Shown here: piece after piece, positions 34,957 to 42,733 of the stretch | How the letters are laid out: each line of letters begins with the position of its first letter | Numbering within the stretch: the first letter of the stretch is position 1 | Source of the DNA: Woeseiaceae bacterium | Lineage (GTDB): Bacteria; Pseudomonadota; Gammaproteobacteria; Steroidobacterales; Woeseiaceae | Assembly: GCA_028279985.1 (NCBI GenBank) | Contig: JANQMR010000033.1 | Location: forward strand, 1-64,000 | DNA length: 64,000 bases | Direction: 5' to 3' | Position numbers and translations under genes: made by a program | Notes under the pieces: generated by a model | What the model saw: only the letters and a program-made list of their open reading frames with translations | Databases searched by the model: none | What the model was told of the DNA's origin: nothing

Positions 34957-35199
34957 ATGGCAAAACATCGGCAATTGGCCTTAAGTTCCGAGGTTTCATT
35001 ATTGCCGGGCACCGCCTATTCGTACTTGTGGCGCTACGAGCATGCCGAGGGTTACGAGGACGGTCGAAAGGTCCGCCCGGCCGTCATCATCATCGCCACC
35101 GCGTCTCTTGAGGAAGGCGAGACGGACGTCTACGTTGCGCCGATCGCCTCTGAATTTCAAGCTTCTATGGGCGTCCGCCTTGGGCAGAAGACGTTCTAA
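34957..35199 (+). pseudogene. PemK/MazF-like protein remnant
   Basis: 80 residues from ATG 34957. SYLWRYEHAEGYEDGRKVRPAVIIIATAS and DVYVAPIASEF resemble the first two strands of PemK/MazF-fold proteins (the R-K-RPAVII block). The frame ends at RLGQKTF, short of the rest of the fold (usually over 100 residues), and a bare T-rich region follows. It is probably a 3'-truncated gene. No antitoxin partner is adjacent. Assignment rests on one conserved block. Confidence 0.45.
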
Positions 35200-35260
35200 T
35201 GCTGCATGGTATTGAACGTCGGCTTTTCAATACAGCGAATCATCACGGCCTTCAAGTTGG

Positions 35261-35566
35261 CTAAGGACTCGGCTTCAGTTCCAGCTCTAGGCGCATTCCG
35301 ACAGCACTTGCGGCTCGTTTTAGTGTTTCTAGCGTTACGCTTTCATTGTCAGGATCAAGCAGCCGGTCAAGCTGCGAGCGGCTAGTCTCCATCCGCTTGG
35401 CCATTCGTGCCTTGGAGAGATTCTGCGCTTTCATGGCTTCTTCCAGCTTGTAGGCAATCACTGACTTAATCGCATGATTTCTAGCGTCTTCATAAACGCC
35501 GTCTTCCCTGAGCAAGCTTTCAAGGGTTGATCCGGTTCTGGGGTTTTTCTTAGCCATTTCGCTCAT
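35261..35566 (-). CDS. XRE-family antitoxin (HigA2-like)
   Basis: 101 residues. A helix-turn-helix in AYKLEEAMKAQNLSKARMAKRMETSRSQLDRLLDPDNESVTLETLKRAASAVGMRLELEL (about 38-96) is the usual form of antitoxins of phage-derived Gp49/HigB-type systems. It would bind DNA and the toxin. The upstream toxin survives only as a C-terminal piece (35550-35660), whose stop overlaps this start by 17 bases, the normal layout of such pairs. Confidence 0.8.
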   Translation of the reverse strand: MSEMAKKNPRTGSTLESLLREDGVYEDARNHAIKSVIAYKLEEAMKAQNLSKARMAKRMETSRSQLDRLLDPDNESVTLETLKRAASAVGMRLELELKPSP

Positions 35567-35660
35567 GCTCCTTCATTCGGCGGTTTGCGAGTTTCAGGTC
35601 CTTTTGCGGTGTAGCTTGAGATTTCTTGATAAAGCCATGTAGCAGTACCGGCGCCTTCAT
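35550..35660 (-). pseudogene. Gp49/HigB-type toxin, C-terminal remnant
   Basis: About 36 codons, too short for automatic calling. Read on the minus strand they give LLHGFIKKSQATPQKDLKL followed by ANRRMKEHERNG. This matches the end of phage-derived Gp49-like RelE-fold toxins (LLHGFxKKxQxTPxxxxxxAxxR). The 5' part is missing; a stop lies in frame 24 bases upstream of the first ATG. It directly precedes the XRE antitoxin gene. Confidence 0.7.
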
Positions 35661-36014
35661 ATTTGAATGCACCAAAAATGGTACGGATTATCACTAAGAA
35701 AATACTCCTTCCCTTGGGTCCTGTACCTCTTACCGCTGTACTTATTCATTTCTACCTCTCCAAGTCCCGGCTCGGCCCACGTTGCCTGGGACGCGTACGC
35801 CCGCCGGACTGCCTTCGTCTCCGCCTAAAATCTTCCACTCTAGGATTCAACGCTTCTCGCCGCATAGCGTCATATCTGGACAGATCGCTGTCTATCTCTC
35901 GTCTTTGTCCCGCGTGGTCTTGCCGCTGTCACCGGATATGGGTCCCGAGCGGCTGCGCTCCGGCCTCCGCCTTGAGCGCTCGCGGCCCGTTTCAGCGTCT
36001 CCAGCGCGACGCTT
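35661..36014. other. Intergenic region in the accessory patch
   Basis: No gene that I can support. Open frames here have no recognisable domain and Arg/Pro/Ser-rich translations typical of chance frames. It may hold debris of the missing toxin 5' end. Confidence 0.4.
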
Positions 36015-37010
36015 CTACTCACCGCCATGCGCTCTTCTCACCAGCTTTCGGGTCGCTTCGTAGCAGTCCGCACAAAAGGCCGTGAAGTCGTTCAGAAGGA
36101 TGGGTTTTGGCCAGACACCGGTGTGCCTATCGATTACGCCGAGGGTCAATTCGTACTCCGCCAGTAGCTGGATGTAGAGCTGTCGCCGTTCAGCCGGTAT
36201 GACGATCGGCGGCAGTCCGGCGCGCAGCAAGGGAATATTGGCAAGCAGTCGCGCGATACGGCCGTTGCCGTCCCAAAACGGGTGAGTGTGGGCAATGCCC
36301 GCATGGATTTTTGCGTATGTCTCGGGGGCAGTGTCCAGGTTCAGTGGCGGAGTATGTTCGGCATTGAGCGCGGTGAGTATTTCGCGCATCAGGTGCGGCA
36401 CCTCTTTGGGGGCCGCGTATTCGATGTAGACCTGCCGATCGTCTCGGGTCACCGCGTAGGCGCCGTTCGGCTCGAGCTTCCAGGCGCCGTTCGGTTTGTA
36501 GATATCGATGACGATGTCGGTTTGCACGGCCTTGTGCAAATCGAACACGGTTTGTTCGCTCGTCGTCGTGGTCAGGCTTCTGTAGAGAATCTCGATTGCG
36601 CGGGCGTGACCGATGACCTCCTGGTGGTCCTTGATGGACTTGCCGGAAATCGTCAGTCCTTGCTCCAGCACAAAATGGGTGTCGCCCAAGGTCAACGTGT
36701 TGCCTTCGACGGCGGTGGAGGTGTGGGTCCACAGATCTCGCAACTGGCCCAGTAAGGTGTGTTTGCGCGAGGCGCTCAAGCCTTGCAGGAACTTGAACTC
36801 AGGTTCGACACCGGCCTCGGATAGACGGTAGCGCGTGGATCGGCGGTTGCCGGTCTTGATGAGCCGTCCTTCGTCCACCCACTTCGACAGCCAGCGTCGA
36901 AGGGTTCTTTCCGGCACCGCATGATCGATTTCGACGAGCAGCTCCGGTAACGACAAATCGCCATGTGATCGCCGAAAAGCAGCGAAAATCTGCGGTGTAC
37001 TGTGCTTCAC
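36015..37010 (-). CDS. Fic family AMPylase/nucleotidyltransferase
   Basis: 331 residues. An N-terminal winged-helix-like part (about 20-65, LPELLVEIDHAVPERTLRRWLSKWVDEGRLIK) is followed by the inhibitory helix with STAVEGN (Ser98 to Asn104), the (S/T)xxxE(G/N) type. The Fic core has HPFWDGNGRIARLLAN with catalytic His near 243. All key residues are present. Fic proteins transfer AMP to target hydroxyls; this type is held inactive by its own N-terminal helix. A strong palindrome lies upstream and the N-terminal DNA-binding-like part suggests autoregulation. The gene sits at the far end of the accessory patch. Confidence 0.88.
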   Translation of the reverse strand: MKHSTPQIFAAFRRSHGDLSLPELLVEIDHAVPERTLRRWLSKWVDEGRLIKTGNRRSTRYRLSEAGVEPEFKFLQGLSASRKHTLLGQLRDLWTHTSTAVEGNTLTLGDTHFVLEQGLTISGKSIKDHQEVIGHARAIEILYRSLTTTTSEQTVFDLHKAVQTDIVIDIYKPNGAWKLEPNGAYAVTRDDRQVYIEYAAPKEVPHLMREILTALNAEHTPPLNLDTAPETYAKIHAGIAHTHPFWDGNGRIARLLANIPLLRAGLPPIVIPAERRQLYIQLLAEYELTLGVIDRHTGVWPKPILLNDFTAFCADCYEATRKLVRRAHGGE

Positions 37011-37057
37011 GGCCAGATCTTTAGAGTGGGGTCTCCGAATACGGCCATAATACTATA

Positions 37058-37083
37058 GATACGGCCACACTAATGGCCGTATC
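37058..37083. promoter_or_regulatory. Palindromic operator upstream of the Fic gene
   Basis: GATACGGCCA, CACTAA, TGGCCGTATC: perfect 10-base arms with a 6-base centre. A further half site AATACGGCCATAA begins at 37039. The site lies 48 bases before the Fic start. Confidence 0.75.
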
Positions 37084-37564
37084 TACGGTGATACGGGTAT
37101 CCGTCGTTTCGTTCCTTTGGGCATCGACGTTCAGACCTTCCAACAGCTAACAAGAAGTACGAACCTTCTGAGTGTCAGAAACCCTGTCCCGACTCGGCAT
37201 TGTTAAGCTCAGGTTGCGTTCCTGGCGGCGGGCTTCGGCAGGCGCGAGCGAATGCGAAAACGGCTTGCAGCCGCGTTCGCGCAAATGGGCTCGGCGAACG
37301 GCGAAATCCGGCGGGTTCGACAAAAAAAGTTCGCGCCGTTTCTTGTAGATTCGGCGGGCAAATCCCGACAAACCTTGAACTCGATCACGTTTTAATGTCC
37401 GTTTTGCAACCCATACTTAAGGCTGAAACTGCAGACTCGACATAAGGTATCAGTCGCTGATCTGCGACAGGTTTCAAAGGCCGGAGATAGTGGTATTTTC
37501 TGCCCCGTAAACGGCCCCTTTACATGCAAGGAGCAAGGTAAGGACTTTAACGGAGTTCTCGAAC
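37084..37564. other. Intergenic region before the riboswitch
   Basis: No gene seen. Short open frames exist but have no domain or good start. The region contains the promoter of the riboswitch-controlled transcript, not identified. Confidence 0.4.
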
Positions 37565-37567
37565 TGA

Positions 37568-37650
37568 TAAAGGGCAATCCAATCGAAAGGTTGGGACGCA
37601 AAGCCACCGGTCTAAGGGCAACGAGCCTACGACGGCGGGGTTGCCAGTTT
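37568..37650 (+). promoter_or_regulatory. Cyclic-di-GMP-I (GEMM-I) riboswitch
   Basis: The conserved blocks appear in order: AAAGGGCAATCC, CGAAAGG with the GNRA-type loop, TTGGGACGCAAAGCC, ACCGGTCTAAGG, then CTACGACGGCGGGGTTGCC. The 5' GGCAA pairs with the 3' TTGCC (P1), the GGGACGCAAAGCC strand is the hallmark of the GEMM-I fold, and the tetraloop/receptor pair is present. It lies 155 bases upstream of the start of the repeat lipoprotein on the same strand. Confidence 0.9.
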
Positions 37651-37777
37651 ACCCGAGTCTCTTGCGGCATCGACTGACGGCCTGTCGTTGGTGTCCCTGT
37701 GTCGGCGGCTCACGCGTCTCGACTACTCCCGATGGATTGCCTGTTCGAACCCAGGCCAGGCCAACGCAGGCCAACCC

Positions 37778-37807
37778 AGGAGCAATACCATCAGGAGCAA
37801 TACCATG
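37778..37807 (+). repeat. 15-bp duplication of ribosome binding site and start region
   Basis: AGGAGCAATACCATC and AGGAGCAATACCATG are adjacent. The second carries the real ATG (37805); the first has ATC instead. Confidence 0.85.
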
Positions 37808-40621
37808 CAGGGACAACTTCCAGGCAGACTCTGGAAGATCGTAACAGGCACCGCGGCTGCATTGCTGCTCGGCGGTTGTCTTTCCAGCGGCGGCTCGGAC
37901 GAGTCTTCCGATGTCACGGCGCCGATTGTCGCCAAAGAGCTTTCCGGCAGCGTCGTCGACGGCCCGGTAGCCGCCGCCGATGTTCGCGTCGCGAGCAGTT
38001 CCGGTCAGACGATCGCCGAATTCCAGAGCGACATGCTTGGCGGCTACAAGGTCACGATCGAGACCAGTGACTCACAGTATCCCCTGTCTCTAGAGGCAAC
38101 CGGCGGCACGGATCTCGTGTCCAATCTGCCGCCCGAGTTCGTGCTTCGCGGAGCGGCTTGGTCGTCGAGCAGCCGCGCCGTCGCAAACATCAATGTGTTC
38201 TCGACACTGGCTTTCGAAACGGCCCGGGACATGCCGGGCGGCCTGAGCAGCAACAACTTGCGTAGCGCGGAGGACATCGTCGTCTCCGCGCTGAACTCCG
38301 GGCTTACGACGCTGGAATCGTCCGGCCCCATGACGACACAGATCGACGAGGGGAACGTCGCGGAGATGCTCAAGGCGTCGGAGACGCTGGCCGAGACGAT
38401 TCGAAGAACGCGCGCCGCGCTCAATGCGGCCGGGAGTTCGCGTACCGCCGACCAGGTCGTGCAGTCGCTGGGCTCGGACCTGACCGACGAAGTCATCGAA
38501 GGCTCCGGTGGACCGCGCGCCGATTCGCGGATTGCAGCAGTTTCGATCGTCGTCTACGCGCAGGTACTGCTGGAGTCGATGGCCAACGAATTGCGCGTCA
38601 ACGGCGTGGATGCCGCCGAGGCGATGCGCTCGGCGATCGAACAGGTATCGCCCTCGACGCCGTCCCCGACCCTGGACGAGCTCACGATCACCCAAAGCAC
38701 GATCGCAAGGGCGAGGGCCGGCATATCCGCCGCCTTCGCGGTCACCGGAGACCCGGCGCTCGAGTCGCTGGGTGATGCGGTGGACGGTTTCCAGGCCGGG
38801 ATGAGTCCGACGCTGGTCAGGAACCTGCTGCCGGCGAACTACCGCGCGCGGCTGGATACCGCGGTATCCCAGGTTGCAAACGGCGACTCCGGCACCCTCG
38901 CCACGGTCAACGACATTGCACGTGGCGACAGTTTGCCGCCGCCCGCCAATCGGGCGCCCAGCCTGTCCGGCACGCCGCCCACGTCGGTGGCCGCGGGTAA
39001 CGTCTATTCGTTTACGCCCGCGGTCAATGATCCGGACGGCGATGCCGTGACGTTCGGTATCGCCAACCGTCCGGCCTGGGCGAGCTTCAATACCATAACC
39101 GGTGTGCTGTCCGGTACGCCCGGCGAGAGCGACGTCGGTTCCTATGCCGGCATCGTGATCAGTGCGTCCGACGGCGAGCTGTCCGCGAACCTGCCGGCGT
39201 TCACGATCACGGTCGCGACCGCATCGTCGAATTCGGCGCCGGCGATATCGGGCACGCCGCCTGCGTCGGTCACTGCCGGTAACGCGTACACTTTCACGCC
39301 GTCGGCGAATGACCCCGATGGCGATACCCTGAGCTTCAGCATCTCGGGCCGTCCCGCGTGGGCGAGCTTCGACGCCGCGAACGGCACCCTTTCCGGTACG
39401 CCCGGCCAGGGGGACGTCGGTACCTATTCGGGGATCGTCATCACCGTATCCGACGGGGAGCTTTCCGCGAGCCTGCCGGCGTTCACGATCCGGGTCGAGG
39501 CCGCATCGCCGAATTCGGCGCCGACGATATCGGGCACGCCGCCGTCCCAGGTCCTGGTAGGCGAGTCTTACTTTTTCGCACCGACCGCCAGCGATCCGGA
39601 CGGCGACCGGATTACATTCGATATCTCGGGTCGGCCCGAATGGGCGAGTTTCGACACCGACAACGGCCGATTGAGCGGCGGTCCGCAGGCGGCCGACATT
39701 GGCGTCTACAGCGGCATCACGATTACGGTTTCCGACGGCGTGGCAAGCGACAGCCTCGGACCGTTCACGATCACCGTGCGGTCCGCTTCCGGAAATTCGC
39801 CGCCGACGATCGGCGGTAACCCGACGCCGCAGGTGACGGCAGGCACGGCCTACGAATTCACGCCGACGGCGGATGACCCCGACGGCGACAGCTTGAGCTT
39901 CAGCGTCGAATCGCTGCCCGGCTGGGCCGGTTTCGATACCGGCAACGGCCGTATCAGCGGTACTCCTGCGGAAGCCGATATTGGCGAGTACGGCGGTATT
40001 ACGATCACGGTGACAGACGGCGAGTTCAGCGACAGTCTCGGACCGTTCACGATCACGGTGATCGCGGTAGGGGCCAACGCGCCGCCGACGATCAGCGGCA
40101 GCCCGGCGTCGGAAGTCACGGCGGGCCAGGCCTATTCGTTCACGCCGACGGCGGACGACGCCGACGGCGACCCACTGAGCTTCAGTGTGGCGGGCTTGCC
40201 CGTATGGGCGAGCTTCGACACGACGGACGGCCGTATCAGCGGAACGCCGGCGGACGGTGATGTCGGCGTCTACACCGGCATTACGATCACCGTTTCCGAC
40301 GGTGCGCTCGACGCCGATCTCGGGCCGTTTTCGATCGAGGTCCTGGCCGCACAGACGGGCACCGGTACGGCGACGCTGTCGTGGACGGCGCCGACACAAA
40401 ACGAGGATGGCACGCCGCTGACCGACCTCGCGGGTTACAAGCTGTATTGGGGCACGACTCCGGGCAACTATCCCAACTCGGTGACGATCGACAATCCGGG
40501 CTTGACGACCTTCGTCGTCGAAAACCTCGTATCCGGCACCTACGAGTTCGTCGCGACGGCGTTCAATACGTCGGGCGTCGAGAGCCAATTCTCGAATACG
40601 GCAACGAAGACGGTGCCGTAG
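37805..40621 (+). CDS. Lipoprotein with five Ig/cadherin-like repeats and a fibronectin-III domain
   Basis: 938 residues from ATG 37805, preceded by AGGAG. The signal peptide ends in a lipobox LLLGGC (Cys about 18). About 360 residues of unknown N-terminal region start with a carboxypeptidase-like turn VVDGPVAAADVRV. Five repeats of about 93-96 residues follow from 38946 to about 40350, each with DPDGD (calcium-type), WASFD and SGTP blocks of the He_PIG/cadherin-like family. A final fibronectin-III-like domain (SWTAPTQNEDGTPLTDLAGYKLYWG) ends the protein. It is probably a surface or matrix protein. The upstream cyclic-di-GMP riboswitch suggests expression tied to biofilm state. Confidence 0.88.
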   Translation: MQGQLPGRLWKIVTGTAAALLLGGCLSSGGSDESSDVTAPIVAKELSGSVVDGPVAAADVRVASSSGQTIAEFQSDMLGGYKVTIETSDSQYPLSLEATGGTDLVSNLPPEFVLRGAAWSSSSRAVANINVFSTLAFETARDMPGGLSSNNLRSAEDIVVSALNSGLTTLESSGPMTTQIDEGNVAEMLKASETLAETIRRTRAALNAAGSSRTADQVVQSLGSDLTDEVIEGSGGPRADSRIAAVSIVVYAQVLLESMANELRVNGVDAAEAMRSAIEQVSPSTPSPTLDELTITQSTIARARAGISAAFAVTGDPALESLGDAVDGFQAGMSPTLVRNLLPANYRARLDTAVSQVANGDSGTLATVNDIARGDSLPPPANRAPSLSGTPPTSVAAGNVYSFTPAVNDPDGDAVTFGIANRPAWASFNTITGVLSGTPGESDVGSYAGIVISASDGELSANLPAFTITVATASSNSAPAISGTPPASVTAGNAYTFTPSANDPDGDTLSFSISGRPAWASFDAANGTLSGTPGQGDVGTYSGIVITVSDGELSASLPAFTIRVEAASPNSAPTISGTPPSQVLVGESYFFAPTASDPDGDRITFDISGRPEWASFDTDNGRLSGGPQAADIGVYSGITITVSDGVASDSLGPFTITVRSASGNSPPTIGGNPTPQVTAGTAYEFTPTADDPDGDSLSFSVESLPGWAGFDTGNGRISGTPAEADIGEYGGITITVTDGEFSDSLGPFTITVIAVGANAPPTISGSPASEVTAGQAYSFTPTADDADGDPLSFSVAGLPVWASFDTTDGRISGTPADGDVGVYTGITITVSDGALDADLGPFSIEVLAAQTGTGTATLSWTAPTQNEDGTPLTDLAGYKLYWGTTPGNYPNSVTIDNPGLTTFVVENLVSGTYEFVATAFNTSGVESQFSNTATKTVP

Positions 40622-40652
40622 ACACACCGGTGTGGCCGGCGTCCAATGGACG

Positions 40653-40700
40653 TAAAAAAACCGCTCCAACAACGACCGTCGAGGCCGTTGTCGGAGCGGT
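40653..40700 (-). terminator. Rho-independent terminator for the PEP-CTERM gene
   Basis: On the minus strand ACCGCTCCGACAACGG pairs with the mirrored arm GTTGTTGGAGCGGT (one mismatch) and is followed by seven T. It lies 73 bases after the stop of the PEP-CTERM gene. Confidence 0.85.
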
Positions 40701-40772
40701 GTCTGGGCTTGCAGTGGAGAAAGTGCTGCGCCCAGCCGGGGTTCTTCGGCCCCGACCGTCCGAATGAATCAG

Positions 40773-41465
40773 CTAGAAGCGTGCGCGCCGAAGCCGTACC
40801 CGGCCGATGAAGGCGAAAGCCAGAAGGCCCATGCCCAGCAATGCCAGGGACGACGGCTCCGATACCTGCCGCGCGCCGCAGCGGTCCTGGTTGATCGAGA
40901 CGTTGCCGAAGCCCCACAGGCGCGGTTCGATGATCACCCGGCTGATCGAATTGCAGCTATCGCTGACCGAGATACCGTAGCCCGAGGTTCCGTAACCCCA
41001 GTGACCGTCCGGGCCGACCCGAAAGCGCACGATACCCGTGTCGTTTCCTAAGCTGTCGAAAGCCTGTATCCAGGCATCGCCGCGAAACGATGCGCCGACC
41101 CACAGCGACAGCGCGCGCGTGTTGGCGGGCAGAACCAGTTCTATCCAGTCGACGTGGGTGGCGAGAATGTTGCCGTGATCGAATTGCCACCAGCCATTGT
41201 CGTAGGCATCCACGGCCATCATGGCCAGCGGTTCGTGATGTTGATCCTCGAAACAGACCTGACCCTCGATCGGAGAGTCGATACAGTCGATTTCGAAGCC
41301 GCTTACCGGTGCGAAATCCGTCATCGCGTAACCATTGACGTTGCCGCCGTCGTCGCCGCCGGCGATTCCGACGATCTCGATCGGGTCTGCCACGACGGCG
41401 ATCGGTAGAAATGTCGCCAGCGCGACGTAAACGCGGGTCCGCTTTGCAAGCTGCTTCAAATCCAT
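40773..41465 (-). CDS. PEP-CTERM sorting domain protein
   Basis: 230 residues with a signal peptide (VYVALATFLPIAVVADP) and a C-terminal sorting signal starting at about 201: VSEPSSLALLGMGLLAFAFIG then RVRLRR. This is the tripartite PEP-CTERM pattern (here SEP for PEP, hydrophobic helix, basic end) recognised by exosortases. The mature part is Trp/Gly/Asp-rich with an apparent beta-sandwich (WWQFDHGNILATHVDWIELVLP). It would be exported, cleaved by the exosortase and joined to or released at the cell surface. A consensus sigma-54 promoter lies just upstream and a terminator downstream, so it is a single-gene unit. Confidence 0.9.
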   Translation of the reverse strand: MDLKQLAKRTRVYVALATFLPIAVVADPIEIVGIAGGDDGGNVNGYAMTDFAPVSGFEIDCIDSPIEGQVCFEDQHHEPLAMMAVDAYDNGWWQFDHGNILATHVDWIELVLPANTRALSLWVGASFRGDAWIQAFDSLGNDTGIVRFRVGPDGHWGYGTSGYGISVSDSCNSISRVIIEPRLWGFGNVSINQDRCGARQVSEPSSLALLGMGLLAFAFIGRVRLRRARF

Positions 41466-41516
41466 TTGTCGTTATCTTCCTTTGTGGTGTGGCCGTTACG
41501 AAGTCAAGCTAGATAA

Positions 41517-41532
41517 TGCAACGGCCGTGCCA
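41517..41532 (-). promoter_or_regulatory. Consensus sigma-54 promoter of the PEP-CTERM gene
   Basis: On the minus strand TGGCACGGCCGTTGCA matches the full TGGCACG-N4-TTGCA consensus. The -12 end is 52 bases from the ATG, with AAGGAAG as ribosome binding site. A dyad AGTCA-N7-TGACT (41555-41571) lies upstream and could bind the activator. Confidence 0.88.
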
Positions 41533-41628
41533 CAAGCGGAAAGCGCCACGGATCAGTCACTTGCGATGACTACCTCTTGGAGGTTGTAAGCGGTTTCGAC
41601 ACTTGTCGTTTACAAAGTGCGACGCAGC

Positions 41629-42093
41629 TCACATCTGCGATTGGACATAATTTTCGAGCCCCGTCTTTTCGATCAAGCCGAGCTGGGTCTCGAGCCAATC
41701 CACGTGTTCTTCCTCCGACGTGAGTATCGCATCGAAAAGTTCACGACTGACGTAATCCTTGTGCGCTTCGCAGTATGCGATCGCCGCGCGCAGGTCCGGT
41801 ATCGCATCGATCTCGAGGTCCAGGTCGCACTGGAGGACTTCCTTCACGTCCTCGCCGATCCGAAGCTTGCCGAGGTCCTGCAGATTGGGTAGGCCTTCCA
41901 GGAACAGTATGCGCTCGATGATCGAATCCGCATGTTTCATCTCGTCGATCGATTCACCGTACTCGTAGTCTCCGAGCTTGTGCAGGCCCCAGTCCTTGAG
42001 CATGCGGGAGTGCAAGAAATACTGATTGATGGCCGTCAGCTCGTTTTTCAGGACCTTGTTGAGGTGTTCGATGACGGTCGGGTCGCCCTTCAT
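41629..42093 (-). CDS. bfr: Bacterioferritin
   Basis: 154 residues from ATG 42093 ([15 protein letters not shown]) with GGAG in front; a longer upstream frame lacks support. All ferroxidase ligands are in the expected places: Glu18, Glu51, His54, Glu94, Glu127 and His130. Met52 for haem is present as well. It stores iron as a 24-mer shell. The bfd gene lies just upstream in the same direction with a terminator between, so the two are separate units. Confidence 0.95.
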   Translation of the reverse strand: MKGDPTVIEHLNKVLKNELTAINQYFLHSRMLKDWGLHKLGDYEYGESIDEMKHADSIIERILFLEGLPNLQDLGKLRIGEDVKEVLQCDLDLEIDAIPDLRAAIAYCEAHKDYVSRELFDAILTSEEEHVDWLETQLGLIEKTGLENYVQSQM

Positions 42094-42195
42094 GCGGTTT
42101 TCTCCAGCGGCGTGTGTGATCGGCGCCCAGTTTACTTCGGCACCGGGCAATCGCAAGTCGCCGAGGCGCGGTCGCCGGGCAATGCGCCGCGCAAA

Positions 42196-42224
42196 GAAAA
42201 AGCCCCGCGCTAGGCGGGGCTTTG
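42196..42224 (-). terminator. Terminator after bfd
   Basis: AAAGCCCCGC-GCTAG-GCGGGGCTTT hairpin. On the minus strand it is followed by TTTTTC. The strong arms also give some termination in the plus direction. Confidence 0.88.
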
Positions 42225-42248
42225 TCGTCGCGAAATTCGGGTCGCCGG

Positions 42249-42455
42249 TCAGGCGGGGGAGGGATGATAGATCACGGGCTCGAACAGGCTCGTTCCGTGA
42301 TGCTCGGCCAGGATTTTCGCCGCATGCTCATGACAACTCCCGCAGCCGGCCGCAACGCCCAGTTCGCTTTGCAGATCCCGAACCGAGCTTGCGCCGGCGC
42401 TGGCCGCGCGCCGGATTTGCTTGTCGGTGATGCCGTTACAGATGCAGACGTACAT
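42249..42455 (-). CDS. bfd: Bacterioferritin-associated ferredoxin
   Basis: 68 residues with the four [2Fe-2S] ligands Cys4, Cys6, Cys38 and Cys41 ([14 protein letters not shown] and [13 protein letters not shown]). Bfd reduces the haem of Bfr and so releases stored iron when iron is low. A good Fur box is 44 bases upstream of the start, so it is probably induced by iron starvation. It precedes bfr in the same direction. Confidence 0.95.
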   Translation of the reverse strand: MYVCICNGITDKQIRRAASAGASSVRDLQSELGVAAGCGSCHEHAAKILAEHHGTSLFEPVIYHPSPA

Positions 42456-42498
42456 ACGGGTCTTACGAGTTTCCCTTGTTCCAGAGCCCTATTTGACT

Positions 42499-42517
42499 GC
42501 TAATGAGAATGATTGTC
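42499..42517. promoter_or_regulatory. Fur box upstream of bfd
   Basis: GCTAATGAGAATGATTGTC matches 15 of 19 positions of the GATAATGATAATCATTATC consensus. It lies 44-62 bases before the bfd start. Confidence 0.8.
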
Positions 42518-42733
42518 AATAGCGTTACGTATAAACCGAGACATCAGTTGCGCCCGCGGGCCGGGATCCAGGGCCGTTCGACGCTCCGGCGCGGCCGATT
42601 CGGCCGGATTGCGGCCTGATCGAAACCGCGTTTCGAGACCTGGTCCAAACCGTGTAGCGTGACACCGACCCTCCACAGCCTGAGCGCAACATGGCACCAT
42701 TCGGATAGCTGTCACAACTGATACAAGGGCTCG

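Noticed and set aside
34749-35111. 120-codon open frame across the start of the Xre-type antitoxin and the PemK-like remnant
   Set aside because: A different frame gives the recognisable RPAVII block; this one has no pattern.
35663-36085. 140-codon open frame in the accessory patch
   Set aside because: No domain, no ribosome site, composition typical of chance frame; it overlaps the end of the Fic gene on the other strand.
37200-37445. 81-codon open frame before the riboswitch
   Set aside because: No recognisable pattern or ribosome site.
38090-40672. Very long open frame (about 860 codons) antisense to the repeat lipoprotein, and a similar one (about 896 codons) antisense to the GGDEF-EAL gene at 53307-55997
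   Set aside because: Translations are Arg-rich or low-complexity without domains. They mirror GC-rich codon use of well-supported genes on the other strand.
42689-42704. TGGCAC upstream of prsR as its own sigma-54 promoter
   Set aside because: No GC at the correct distance for the -12 box.
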